Assembly (NCBI GenBank): GCA_947629805.1
Contig: CANRFE010000001.1
Span: 1 to 33,777, forward strand
Reading direction: 5' to 3'
From: an uncultured Clostridia bacterium
GTDB taxonomy: Bacteria; Bacillota; Clostridia; TANB77; CAG-508
Length of the DNA stretch: 33,777 bases
The position numbers and the translations under genes are program-made. Below, piece by piece: positions 18,271 to 26,949 of the stretch. The first letter of the stretch is position 1. The number at the start of each line of letters is the position of its first letter. The notes under the pieces are model-generated. The model was not told where the DNA came from. It was given only the letters and a program-made list of their open reading frames with translations, and ran no database searches.

Positions 18271-20370
18271 TTAATCTGTGTTTTCTTCGCTATCAAAAAA
18301 GCCCAAGATTTGTGTAGTTCCTTGTTTTCTTCTTCTCGGCATTATAGTTTCTTGCTCTTCTTGTGGTTTTGCACGCATAGTTGCTGAAGTTAATAATTGT
18401 TTTCTTTGAACTAGTGGTTCTTCTATTTTTTCTCTTTTTACCACTGTTTCTGTTGGCACTCTTCTCTCTATTGTCACACTTCTATCGGTTGTTACTCTTC
18501 TAGGAGTGGTTGATACATTGTTTAGTAAATGTAGTTTTTTCTCCAATAGCTTGTCCATTTGCGCTTCTAATGTGCTTGCATTTATTTTAGAAGCTTCTTC
18601 TAATTTTTGTATTTTTGCTACTAATTTTTTGTTCTCTAATTGCATTTTTTGTATAGTATCTTCATATTGTTTTTTACTTTCTTCTAATTGTTGATATTTC
18701 AATAGCATACTACCTTGTGCTTTTGCATTTGCTTGTTCTAATTGTTTCCATTTTTTGCTTATTTGCTCTTGTAAAGACTGCATTGCGGTATGCATTTCTT
18801 GTGCATTTTGTTGTATTTGTTTTTGGATTGCATCTTCTTTCTTTTCCCATTCTATTTGTATTTGTCCTGTTGCTTGCTCAGAAATTTCTTTTAACGCATC
18901 TATTTCCTTTTGTATTTGTTCTTCCTTTTCTGCCATGCTTTGCTTAAGTTTGTTAAGCCCATCTTCCATTTCTTCTTCTCTATTTATTTGTTCTTCTCGT
19001 TGCTCTTCTATAGCCTCATCAATATCTTTTATTTCTTTTTCATTTTGTTCTTGTAAGGACTCTATCTCTTTTCCTAATTTTTGTTGTTCTCTCTCGAAAG
19101 CTTCTTGTATTTGCTTTATTTTTTCTTCTTGGCTTTTTTCAAAATCCTGTCTTATTTTCTTTTCTTCGTCTACCTTTTGTTGGACCTCTTCTTGCATTTC
19201 TTGTTTCTTTGCTTCTAGTTCTTCTTGCACTTGTTGTGACATTTTGCTTAATTCTTCTTGTAATTGTTGTGTTTTTTCTTTTTCTCTTTTAATAATAGTA
19301 GTTTCTATTTGCTTTTGTCTATCCTGTATTGCTTCTATGCCTTGTTGTAATTTTTTATTCTGTTTTTCTTCAAACTCTTGTCTTTTTATTTCAATTTCTT
19401 CCTGCTTTTCTTGAATCTCTTCTTGTAATTGTACCATTCCATCATTAAATTGCTTAATCAATCGGTCAGTTTCTTGTTGATTTTCCGTTGTAAAATTACT
19501 TACTATACTTTCTTGTTGATTTTTGCTTTGCTCTATATCATTTTTCATTTCTAAAAGAGTTTGATTAAACTCTTCTATTAAATTTGCTATTTGCTTTGTA
19601 GCTTTTTTATCTATTTTTTCAATTTGTGTTGCATTTTCTTTTTGATTGCTTTCTATTTCTTTTTTAAACAAAACAGATTGTTCTTGTATATCTGATACCG
19701 TTTTTTCCAAATCTTTACATTGTTGTAAGATGTCTTCTTGTTTTTCTTTTGCTTGCGTATCTAATCTTTGCACAATTTCTTGCATACTATTTACTTTCTT
19801 TTGTGTTTCTGCATTATCTTGATCTTGTGCATCTTGCATTTCAATAATTTTATCTTCAAAGTCACGATTTCTAATTTGTGCTTCTTCTCTAAATTCATTA
19901 AAACCATCTTCTAATTGTTTTTGTACTTTCACAGATTGATTTTCAATTTGTGTTTCTAATTCTTTTTTACTTTCTAAAATTTTTACAAGAAGTCTTTTTA
20001 ATTTTTGCACAGGAGTTAATTTCTTTACTTTTACAGTTAATTGTTCAAATTGTTTTTGAAATTCTTTAAATTGTTTTTCGTTTTCTAAACGTATTTTTTC
20101 TGCTACTTCATCTACTCTATTTTCTGTTTGTTCTTTTCCTTCTTTTTCTAATTTTTTCTGCTTTTCTACTATCTTTTCAATTTCTTTCTTACTTGCTTGG
20201 TATAGATCCATAATTTTTTTACATAGTAGTCGTAAAGTTTCCATTTCTTTTTCATATTTATCGTCTTGAATATAAGAATCTAATTTTTGCATTAAATCTC
20301 CCTGTGATTTTTCAAATGCATTATGAAGTTCTTTTATTTTTTCATTTAATATTTCATTATTTTCATCCAT
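18271..20370 (-). CDS. large glutamine/glutamate-rich coiled-coil protein, function unknown
   Basis: A 699-residue protein with no signal peptide or membrane helix. Residues about 50-600 are almost entirely heptad-like Q/E/K-rich sequence (EELEAKKQEMQEEVQQK, QIQKEIDALKEISEQ), so a very long coiled coil is predicted. The last 90 residues change to an Arg/Thr/Val-rich basic tail (STTPRRVTTDRSVTIERRV) and end TTQILGFFDSEENTD. It sits between rseP and polC, where proS is usual in Bacillota, with 23- and 63-base gaps, so it is probably co-transcribed with the lipid and replication genes. A scaffold, filament or chromosome/cell-division role is possible, but this is only inference. Confidence 0.8.
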   Translation of the reverse strand: MDENNEILNEKIKELHNAFEKSQGDLMQKLDSYIQDDKYEKEMETLRLLCKKIMDLYQASKKEIEKIVEKQKKLEKEGKEQTENRVDEVAEKIRLENEKQFKEFQKQFEQLTVKVKKLTPVQKLKRLLVKILESKKELETQIENQSVKVQKQLEDGFNEFREEAQIRNRDFEDKIIEMQDAQDQDNAETQKKVNSMQEIVQRLDTQAKEKQEDILQQCKDLEKTVSDIQEQSVLFKKEIESNQKENATQIEKIDKKATKQIANLIEEFNQTLLEMKNDIEQSKNQQESIVSNFTTENQQETDRLIKQFNDGMVQLQEEIQEKQEEIEIKRQEFEEKQNKKLQQGIEAIQDRQKQIETTIIKREKEKTQQLQEELSKMSQQVQEELEAKKQEMQEEVQQKVDEEKKIRQDFEKSQEEKIKQIQEAFEREQQKLGKEIESLQEQNEKEIKDIDEAIEEQREEQINREEEMEDGLNKLKQSMAEKEEQIQKEIDALKEISEQATGQIQIEWEKKEDAIQKQIQQNAQEMHTAMQSLQEQISKKWKQLEQANAKAQGSMLLKYQQLEESKKQYEDTIQKMQLENKKLVAKIQKLEEASKINASTLEAQMDKLLEKKLHLLNNVSTTPRRVTTDRSVTIERRVPTETVVKREKIEEPLVQRKQLLTSATMRAKPQEEQETIMPRRRKQGTTQILGFFDSEENTD

Positions 20371-20393
20371 CTTTTTTCTCCTTGGTCTCTTTT

Positions 20394-21659
20394 TTATAAA
20401 ATTCTTAAAATATCATGATAGGCAATATAAATTGATAAAGTGATTAAAAAAGCAAAGCCAATTAATTGAATATTGATTTCTACCTTTTCACTCAGTTTTT
20501 TACCCCCTCGAATTGCTTCTATACATAGCAATGCAAATTTTCCTCCATCCAAGGCAGGAATTGGCAATAAATTTGTTACTCCTAAGGATAAAGAAATTAA
20601 AGCTAAAATATTGACAAAATCTCTTAGCCCATTCGTATTTGCTACTACTTCTGAAATTCCTACTGGTCCCATAAATTGATCTACTCGTACCTGACCAGTT
20701 ACTAACATTTTTAAGTTATCAAAAATGGAGAAAGTAAAATCTTTTGTTTCAAAAAAAGCATAATAGAAAGCATTCGGAAGTGTATTTTCTGCTGTTTTAA
20801 AATAAACGCCCAAATAATATTGATAAGCAAGTTCTGGTTCCAAAAGTATTTCTAGTTGTTCGTTTCCTCTTTGAATGGTTAAAAGAAAGGATGTAGCTTC
20901 CTCTTGGCTCATACTTTCTAAAATTTCTGTTTGATTTTTTACTTCTTTTCCATTAATTTTTAGAATTTCGTCATTTGCTCTTATGCCTTGTTTTTCTGCA
21001 TTACTTCCCGGCATTACTGTAATAATTTTTGTCGATTCTCCTGAAGAAAGTCCCCTTAAATAAATACCTGTATTACGATATTCTTGTTTGGTTGGTCTTA
21101 ATGTTATTTCTTTTTGTTCTTGGTTTCTTTCTATAGTGAGTACTATTTCTTCTTCTCCTACTTGTTGCATCACTTTATCGATATCGTTCTTGGTATACAC
21201 ATTTTTTTGGTTAATTTTTTTTATTTCATCTCCTGTTTCTATACCTGCTCCTTGTGCTGCATAATCTGGTATAAGGGAATCTACAACAAGAGAAGTATGA
21301 TTTCCTACACTTGCCATTAAGATATAATAAGTTACTAAAGCAAAAACAATATTTACGAACCCTCCTGCTAATACAATGGCCATTCTTTTAGGAATACTTG
21401 CTTTACTAAAAGAACCTTCCTGTTCCGAACGTTCTTCCTCTCCTTCTAAATTTACAAATCCACCTAAAGGAATAAGCCTTATGGTATATTTTGTTTGTTT
21501 TCCTTGTTTTTGCCAAATAATGGGACCAAAACCAATAGAAAATTCATTTACCATTACCTTACATAATTTTGCTACAAAAAAGTGTCCTCCTTCGTGAATT
21601 AAAATAAGGAACCCTAATACAAATATAATTTTTATGCAACTAATAAAAAAGCTAATCAA
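20394..21659 (-). CDS. rseP: RIP zinc metalloprotease RseP (site-2 protease)
   Basis: A 421-residue intramembrane protease. The zinc motif HEGGH is at residues 22-26 in the first membrane helix. Two PDZ-like regions follow, the second with GSNAEKQGIRANDEILKING. The C-terminal helix carries NLLPIPALDGGK, the third catalytic element. It cleaves anti-sigma factors and leftover signal peptides in the membrane. The gene follows cdsA by 22 bases; dxr, usually between them, is absent. It is longer than a one-PDZ enzyme, as expected for a tandem PDZ form. Confidence 0.95.
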   Translation of the reverse strand: MISFFISCIKIIFVLGFLILIHEGGHFFVAKLCKVMVNEFSIGFGPIIWQKQGKQTKYTIRLIPLGGFVNLEGEEERSEQEGSFSKASIPKRMAIVLAGGFVNIVFALVTYYILMASVGNHTSLVVDSLIPDYAAQGAGIETGDEIKKINQKNVYTKNDIDKVMQQVGEEEIVLTIERNQEQKEITLRPTKQEYRNTGIYLRGLSSGESTKIITVMPGSNAEKQGIRANDEILKINGKEVKNQTEILESMSQEEATSFLLTIQRGNEQLEILLEPELAYQYYLGVYFKTAENTLPNAFYYAFFETKDFTFSIFDNLKMLVTGQVRVDQFMGPVGISEVVANTNGLRDFVNILALISLSLGVTNLLPIPALDGGKFALLCIEAIRGGKKLSEKVEINIQLIGFAFLITLSIYIAYHDILRIL

Positions 21660-21681
21660 AACAAAATCTTCCTTTCTATTT

Positions 21682-22491
21682 TTACAACAGCATCAATAAA
21701 AAATACGCAAAAGGAGCAATAAAAATAACACTATCAATACGATCTAGCATACCACCATGTCCTGGAATTAAATTACTAAAATCTTTAATTCCCGTATATC
21801 TTTTAATGCTCGATGCCGCAAAATCACCCATTTGTCCTACCAAGCTTAAAATAATAGCTATTATTATTATATAAAAATAATGAAAATTCATTCCGAAATA
21901 TGTATTACATACCCATGTATAGAGTAGATTTAACAAAACAGAGCCTATCGTTCCTGCTACACAACCTTCTATACTTTTATTGGGACTAACTTTACTAAAT
22001 TTGTGTTTTCCAAATTTTCTTCCTATACAATAAGCAAAGATATCGGTTCCCCATGCAGAGAAAAATACGTACCAAATCGTAATTCTACCATTTGTTGTTT
22101 CTCTAATAATTGGTATATACATTAAAAACACAACAATATAACAAATTCCAAATAAGGTAATCGAAATATCTTTAATATTATACTTCATATTACTAGCAAT
22201 AACTTGCGCAAATAAAACCAAAATTGCTACAGGAATAATAGCAGCAATGGTTTTTAATATGGAAGCAGGTGGAATCGTATGCATTAAAGCAATCGATAAT
22301 GCTACAATATAAGCAATCCATCTTAAATCTCTATTTTGATTTTGTTCCTTAAAACTATGAAAATACTCATGTAAACTCATAATCGCAATAATACTAATGG
22401 TAACATCTACTACATATTTATTTCCATATATTAGAATAAGAGCAACTAATGGAAAACCAATTAGTGCAGAGGATATTCTTTTTATGTCCAT
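21682..22491 (-). CDS. cdsA: phosphatidate cytidylyltransferase
   Basis: A 269-residue multi-helix enzyme forming CDP-diacylglycerol from phosphatidate and CTP. The signature is present near the C-terminus: GDFAASSIKRYTGIKDFSNL, then PGHGGMLDRIDS. The upstream membrane part has AWGTDIFAYCIGRKFGKHK and SPNKSIEGCVAG, also family hallmarks. It begins 12 bases after uppS, within the pyrH-frr-uppS-cdsA-rseP run. Confidence 0.95.
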   Translation of the reverse strand: MDIKRISSALIGFPLVALILIYGNKYVVDVTISIIAIMSLHEYFHSFKEQNQNRDLRWIAYIVALSIALMHTIPPASILKTIAAIIPVAILVLFAQVIASNMKYNIKDISITLFGICYIVVFLMYIPIIRETTNGRITIWYVFFSAWGTDIFAYCIGRKFGKHKFSKVSPNKSIEGCVAGTIGSVLLNLLYTWVCNTYFGMNFHYFYIIIIAIILSLVGQMGDFAASSIKRYTGIKDFSNLIPGHGGMLDRIDSVIFIAPFAYFLLMLL

Positions 22492-22503
22492 CTTTTTTCC
22501 TTT

Positions 22504-23211
22504 CTATTTTCCACCAAATTTGCGATTTCTCTTTTGATAAATTTCAATTGCTTCATCTAAATCTTTTTCTTCAAAATCTGGCCAATTTTTTTCTATAAAT
22601 ACAAATTCTGAATAGACAATTTGCCATGGTAAAAAGTTACTTGTTCTTAATTCTCCACTTGTTCTAATTAATAAGTCTGGATCTGGTTGCCCTGCTGTAT
22701 ATAAAGAATTTGATATGGTTTCTTCTGTAATTTCTTCCACTGCTAATTTTTCTTCTTTTACTTCTTGTGCAATTTTTCTAACGGCCTTTACAATTTCATC
22801 TCGTCCTCCATAATTGATAGCAATATTAAAGGTTACTCCCGTATTATTTTTTGTTCTTTCCATACATCTTTTCATGCTTTTTTGCATTTTATCTGATAAA
22901 GCACTTCTATCGCCTATTACATTAACTTTTATGTTTTCTGTATCTGCTCTTTTACTATAATCTTCTAAATAATTTTGCAATAGGAGCATAATTGCGCCTA
23001 CTTCTTCTGTCGTTCGTTTCCAGTTTTCCGTAGAAAAAGCATATACCGTAATATAGCCCAGCCCTATTTTATTGGCATAGCGCACTATTTTTTCTAAGGT
23101 TTTTGCTCCTTCTTTATGTCCTAAGCGAACGTCTAAGCCTTTTTGCCTTGCCCATCTACGGTTACCATCCATAATAATTGCAATATGTTTTGGCATTGTA
23201 CTTTGTTCCAT
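22504..23211 (-). CDS. uppS: isoprenyl transferase (undecaprenyl pyrophosphate synthase)
   Basis: A 235-residue cis-prenyltransferase that makes the C55 carrier for peptidoglycan. The motifs are intact: HIAIIMDGNRRWARQKG (catalytic Asp in MDGN), the YAFSTENWKR motif, NIAINYGGRDEIV, and the C-terminal PDPDLLIRTSGELRTSNFL with WPDF. Start ATG follows AAGGATAAATGG-like spacing. It is 20 bases from frr. Confidence 0.96.
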   Translation of the reverse strand: MEQSTMPKHIAIIMDGNRRWARQKGLDVRLGHKEGAKTLEKIVRYANKIGLGYITVYAFSTENWKRTTEEVGAIMLLLQNYLEDYSKRADTENIKVNVIGDRSALSDKMQKSMKRCMERTKNNTGVTFNIAINYGGRDEIVKAVRKIAQEVKEEKLAVEEITEETISNSLYTAGQPDPDLLIRTSGELRTSNFLPWQIVYSEFVFIEKNWPDFEEKDLDEAIEIYQKRNRKFGGK

Positions 23212-23231
23212 TTATCCTTTTCATTCCTTTC

Positions 23232-23780
23232 TTACAATGTCATGATTTCTTTTTCTTTTTTCTCTAGTATGTTATCTATTTCTTCTACATATTTATCCGT
23301 TAGTTTTTGAATAGCCTCCTCTGCTTGTTTTAAATCATCTTCTGTAATGCTAGATTCTTTTTCCATTTTTTTGAATTCATCTAGCCCGTCACGTCTTATT
23401 TGTCTTAGTGCTACTTTAGCTTCTTCTGCCATTTTACGAATGTCCTTTACAATTTCTTTTCTTCTTTCTTCATTTAATTCTGGAAAGTTTAATCTTATTA
23501 CTTTTCCATCATTATTTGGGGTAATTCCTATGTCAGAAGCTAAAATGGCTCTTTCTATTTCTTTTAGAACACTACCATCCCAAGGTTGAATAACAATAAG
23601 TCTTGCTTCTGGTACAGAAATTCCTGCTACTTGTTGAATTGGCGTTGCTGTTCCATAATAATCTACTGTAATTTTATTTAAAATAGCGGGATTGGCTCTT
23701 CCTGCTCTAATTTCTGATAAGTTTTCTTCGTAAACTTGAACGGTTTTTTTCATTCTTTCTTCAATATTGGTATAATCCAT
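23232..23780 (-). CDS. frr: ribosome recycling factor
   Basis: A 182-residue protein splitting post-termination ribosomes with EF-G. The N-terminal SEIRAGRANPAILNKI, PIQQVAGISVPEARLIVIQP and the C-terminal three-helix segment EERRKEIVKDIRKMAEEAKV all match the family. The length is typical (about 185). It follows pyrH by 16 bases, as in most bacteria. Confidence 0.97.
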   Translation of the reverse strand: MDYTNIEERMKKTVQVYEENLSEIRAGRANPAILNKITVDYYGTATPIQQVAGISVPEARLIVIQPWDGSVLKEIERAILASDIGITPNNDGKVIRLNFPELNEERRKEIVKDIRKMAEEAKVALRQIRRDGLDEFKKMEKESSITEDDLKQAEEAIQKLTDKYVEEIDNILEKKEKEIMTL

Positions 23781-23796
23781 AAAAAATCTCTCCTTT

Positions 23797-24504
23797 TTAT
23801 TTTACTATTGTTCCTATTTTTTCCCCTTTAACAATTTTAATCATATTTTCTGGTTTATCAATTCCAAATACAATAAGAGGTATTTTGTTATCCTTGCATA
23901 AAGAAGTGGCTGTTGCATCCATTACTTTTAAGTCTTGGTTTAAAATATCTAAATAGGTAATTTCATCATATTTTACCGCATTTTTCTCTTCTTTTGGATC
24001 AGCGGAATATATTCCGTCAATAGTTTTAGCCAGTAAAATTACTTCTGCTTCAATTTCTGCTGACCTTAAAGCTGCTGCCGTATCGGTTGTAAAAAATGGA
24101 TTTCCTGTTCCACAAGCAAAAATAACAACTCTTCCTTTTTCTAAATGCTTACTTGCCTTTCTTTTTATATAGGGCTCTGCAATTTGTCGCATTTCAATAG
24201 CTGTTTGTAGCCTTGTTGCTAACCCTCTTGCTTCTAAAGAATCTTGCAAAGCAAGACCATTCATAACAGTTGCCAACATTCCCATATAGTCGGAAGTAGT
24301 TCTTTCCATTTGGTGTCCATAACGACCTCTCCAAAAATTTCCACCTCCTACTACAATGGCTACTTCAACGCCTAATTCTACCATATTTTTTATTTCATCA
24401 CAAATACGACCTAAAGTTTTTGCATCAACACCCCTTTTTTCTTCTCCTCCAATGGCTTCTCCACTTAGTTTTAGTAGTACGCGCTTATATTTTATTTCAG
24501 GCAT
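23797..24504 (-). CDS. pyrH: UMP kinase
   Basis: A 235-residue hexameric bacterial UMP kinase. Motifs seen: KRVLLKLSGEAIGG, VVGGGNFWRG, DYMGMLATVMNGLALQD, FACGTGNPFFTTDTAAALR and the C-terminal GTIVK. The second ATG (24504) is preferred, since GGAGGAG lies 9 bases before it and only 3 before the first ATG at 24510. It heads the run pyrH-frr-uppS-cdsA-rseP-coiled-coil-polC. Confidence 0.96.
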   Translation of the reverse strand: MPEIKYKRVLLKLSGEAIGGEEKRGVDAKTLGRICDEIKNMVELGVEVAIVVGGGNFWRGRYGHQMERTTSDYMGMLATVMNGLALQDSLEARGLATRLQTAIEMRQIAEPYIKRKASKHLEKGRVVIFACGTGNPFFTTDTAAALRSAEIEAEVILLAKTIDGIYSADPKEEKNAVKYDEITYLDILNQDLKVMDATATSLCKDNKIPLIVFGIDKPENMIKIVKGEKIGTIVK

Positions 24505-24668
24505 ACACATACTCCTCCTATAATTTTTATCTTATTTCTCTCATTCTATCATATAGGATAAAAAAAAGAAACATTTTCTTAAATTTTTTTCATTTTATTT
24601 TTCAACATATTTTTTCTTTTTTCGTTCATACTATATAAAAGAAAAAAATCATAAAAAGAGGAAAAATT

Positions 24669-25316
24669 ATGAATCAAATATTAGGAAATCAAATAGCAAA
24701 TTCTACTTCTAATTTATTACCAACTTCTAAAAAATTTAAGTTGATTTTTTGGATTGCTTTTTTCGTTGCTCTCTTTTGTTTTATTTTTTACTTTTTTATG
24801 CAATACCATGCATGGCAAAAAGAGAAAATTTCTCAAAACCTAGCGAATTCTTTTCAAATTCGTAATTTATATGCTACCCAAAATACCTATACTTCGCAAA
24901 GAACCTCTTTGTATTCTGAAAATACGGAGCCTTTTGTGATTGGTTTATTAAAAATTGATAAAATTGATTTACTATATCCTATTTTATCAACCACGTCCGA
25001 AGAACTCTTAAAAATTTCTCCTTGTCGTTTTTATGGGCCTATGCCAAACGAAGTTGGGAATTTATGTATTGCAGGACATAATTATGCAAATCAAACACAT
25101 TTTGGAAAATTAAGTGTTTTAAGAGCAGGGGACTCTTTTCAAATTTACGACTTAGCTAGCATTCCTGTTGAATATGTAATTTACCAAACTTCTGAAGTTT
25201 CTGCTAGTGACACTTCTTGTTTGAACCAAAATACCAATGGAAAAAGAGAAGCTACTTTAATTACCTGTAATACTATAAAAGGCACTAGAGTTGTAATAAA
25301 GGCAAAGGAAAAATAA
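24669..25316 (+). CDS. sortase (LPXTG transpeptidase)
   Basis: A 215-residue membrane-anchored transpeptidase. A single N-terminal helix (about 24-46) is followed by the sortase barrel. The catalytic triad is visible as H137 in CIAGHNY, C200 in TLITC and R207 in GTRVVIK. The order and TL-TC motif fit sortases; class D or a housekeeping-like class is likely but not certain. It is divergent from pyrH and lies 1.6 kb from a gene encoding an LPQTG surface protein, its probable substrate. The ATG follows AAAGAGGAAAAATT. Confidence 0.9.
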   Translation: MNQILGNQIANSTSNLLPTSKKFKLIFWIAFFVALFCFIFYFFMQYHAWQKEKISQNLANSFQIRNLYATQNTYTSQRTSLYSENTEPFVIGLLKIDKIDLLYPILSTTSEELLKISPCRFYGPMPNEVGNLCIAGHNYANQTHFGKLSVLRAGDSFQIYDLASIPVEYVIYQTSEVSASDTSCLNQNTNGKREATLITCNTIKGTRVVIKAKEK

Positions 25317-25367
25317 GCTTTCTAAAGTTTTTATATAGAAGTATTTTTTCTTTCCTTATGCCAAAAC

Positions 25368-25396
25368 AAAAAGAAGACTTGTTGTCTTCTTTTTAT
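25368..25396. terminator. bidirectional terminator between sortase and the pilin-like gene
   Basis: An 11-bp perfect stem, AAAAAGAAGAC / GTCTTCTTTTT, with loop TTGTT. The T run follows on the + strand and the A run gives T's on the - strand, so it serves both convergent genes. Confidence 0.85.
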
Positions 25397-25419
25397 ACCT
25401 ATATAAATTTTGCTTGTTA

Positions 25420-26697
25420 TCAAGATGCAGAACTACATATATAAAGTGCGGGCCTGAACGTGGTTTTATAGTAGCTACCGGTCGCACTGCTGTTGCCGCC
25501 GGCGCTAGTGCAGTAATCGGTATTGAAGGCACTACCTCCCCTAGAAACACAAGGGAAGACGAAAGAATCATCCGCAAACATACAAGTTTCAGTCGTCCAT
25601 TCCTCACAATTACTTGACATATCATAGATATTACATACTTTATCTGTTGTATCCGAATCGCCATCATTTTTTCTTTCTCCTGTATTTCCTAAACTGCTAT
25701 TTCTTGATTTTTGATTTGCATAATTACTATTTCCATTTGAATATGTCTCTATAAACACTATTGCTGTATCCCATGCATAACTATTCACTAAATCACTAGT
25801 AAAATTATCATTTTCTCCATACATTGCTTTAGCTGCAGTAGCTGCATTTTGTTGGGTTATATTATTCCATAACTGTCCTAGCGTAGTTGGTGGAGTATAT
25901 GAATCTTCAAAGCTTGTTGATGGTTTACTATATGGCTTTATTCCATCTTTGTAACTTGCCTCATATCTTGCTAGATAATATCCATGATTCGTTGTTGCAC
26001 TTGTCTTAAATGCATTGATGTCTGTCGCTATTGTATTCCCTTTGCCACTTACTTCATGTTCTTCTTTTGTTTCTTCGATACAGTCAATATCAATACCATA
26101 GCTTATTACTGTTCCTTCTGTTGTTACATTTTCTGGTACTCCTGTAGAAGCATTAAATGTACACCTTTGTAATTGAATAGGAGTTGATCCACCTTCTCTA
26201 TTTTTTATATCTCCTACTGGTATCCATACAAATTGGTTTCCTTCTTCATCTGCTATTACGATTCCATCTTGTACTGTTGGTGTTCCTGTGTTAGTTGAAT
26301 ATTTATATTCTACATCATCTGTTCCATTTGGTACTATATGAAATCCTGCTGGTATTACTACGGGATTACCATATTCATCATGTACCGGTATATTTTTATT
26401 AAATGTATGTTGTGGTTGCTTTACAGCTTCTGCTGTTGTGGTAGGCTCTTTTACTGGCTCTTCTGGTGTAGTTCCTGAGCTTCCTCCTTGCCCTATCTTA
26501 TCGATTTCGGCTAATAAAGCATTAAATGCTGTCTGTTCATCTTGTTCTGCTTTTGCATAATCCTCTCTTGCCTGCAATGCTCTTCCAAAGAGTCCATTTT
26601 CTCCTAATACCAAATTAATACTAATTCCTGCCAAAATAATTAAAATAATAATGGTAATGATTAGCGCTACTAATGTTATACCTTTGTTGTTTCTCAT
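25420..26697 (-). CDS. pilin-like surface protein with C-terminal FGE/C-type-lectin domain; candidate DGR target
   Basis: A 425-residue protein. The N-terminus, MRNNKGITLVALIITIIIL, is a class III (prepilin-type) signal: short basic leader, Gly then a hydrophobic helix, though the usual Glu at position 5 is Ala. A Thr/Pro/Glu linker (about 70-95) leads to a domain with GYYLARYEAS (about 265) and, near the end, NIYDMSSNCEEWTTE, then PCVSRGGSAFNT and TTFRPALYI. This layout matches the formylglycine-generating-enzyme/C-type-lectin fold used by DGR variable proteins. The last 110 bases are much GC-richer than the gene and consist largely of NNC/NNT codons. Strong AAGGAGG before ATG. No reverse transcriptase is in the window. 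Confidence 0.8.
   Translation of the reverse strand: MRNNKGITLVALIITIIILIILAGISINLVLGENGLFGRALQAREDYAKAEQDEQTAFNALLAEIDKIGQGGSSGTTPEEPVKEPTTTAEAVKQPQHTFNKNIPVHDEYGNPVVIPAGFHIVPNGTDDVEYKYSTNTGTPTVQDGIVIADEEGNQFVWIPVGDIKNREGGSTPIQLQRCTFNASTGVPENVTTEGTVISYGIDIDCIEETKEEHEVSGKGNTIATDINAFKTSATTNHGYYLARYEASYKDGIKPYSKPSTSFEDSYTPPTTLGQLWNNITQQNAATAAKAMYGENDNFTSDLVNSYAWDTAIVFIETYSNGNSNYANQKSRNSSLGNTGERKNDGDSDTTDKVCNIYDMSSNCEEWTTETCMFADDSFVFPCVSRGGSAFNTDYCTSAGGNSSATGSYYKTTFRPALYICSSAS
25441..25545 (-). other. candidate DGR variable region
   Basis: On the - strand this segment encodes SRGGSAFNTDYCTSAGGNSS and continues to FRPAL. Between the conserved ends nearly every codon is NNC or NNT (GCC TTC AAT ACC GAT TAC TGC ACT AGC GCC GGC GGC AAC AGC AGT), as expected when AAC/AAT codons of a template repeat have been mutated at their adenines. 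The 3' part (TTCAGGCCCGCACTT) is GC-rich, like the initiation-of-mutagenic-homing site. No template repeat copy was seen in the window. Confidence 0.55.
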
Positions 26698-26864
26698 GTT
26701 TCTTTTCCTCCTTATTTTTCCTTAGTTTCTCCTCGTTTTGTTCTTTTATTCTTAATGTATTATGTTTATAAGTTATTATTATTTTATATTAAAACATATA
26801 CCTTATTTTTTGTAAACTAGTTAGTTCAAAATGTAATACAATTGTAATATTTGGGGATTGCAAA

Positions 26865-26904
26865 AAACCTTCTTATAACATTTTATAATGCTATAAGAAG
26901 GTTT
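26865..26904. terminator. terminator after the LPXTG protein gene
   Basis: A 13-bp perfect stem, AAACCTTCTTATA / TATAAGAAGGTTT, around a 14-base loop. On the - strand it is followed by TTTTTT; T-rich sequence on the + side gives a bidirectional look. It separates the LPXTG gene from the pilin-like gene. Confidence 0.75.
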
Positions 26905-26949
26905 CTCTTTTTTATAAATTTACTTTCTATATATTTTTCTTATATAGAT

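Noticed and set aside
18271..20370. + strand open frames rich in Cys/Ser/Phe opposite the coiled-coil gene
   Set aside because: They are antisense shadows of Q/E/K-rich coding sequence and lack ribosome sites and family likeness.
25420..26697. Catalytic formylglycine-generating enzyme
   Set aside because: The protein has a pilin-type leader, a short domain and the DGR-type C-terminus, and no sulfatase is nearby, so a binding role is more likely.
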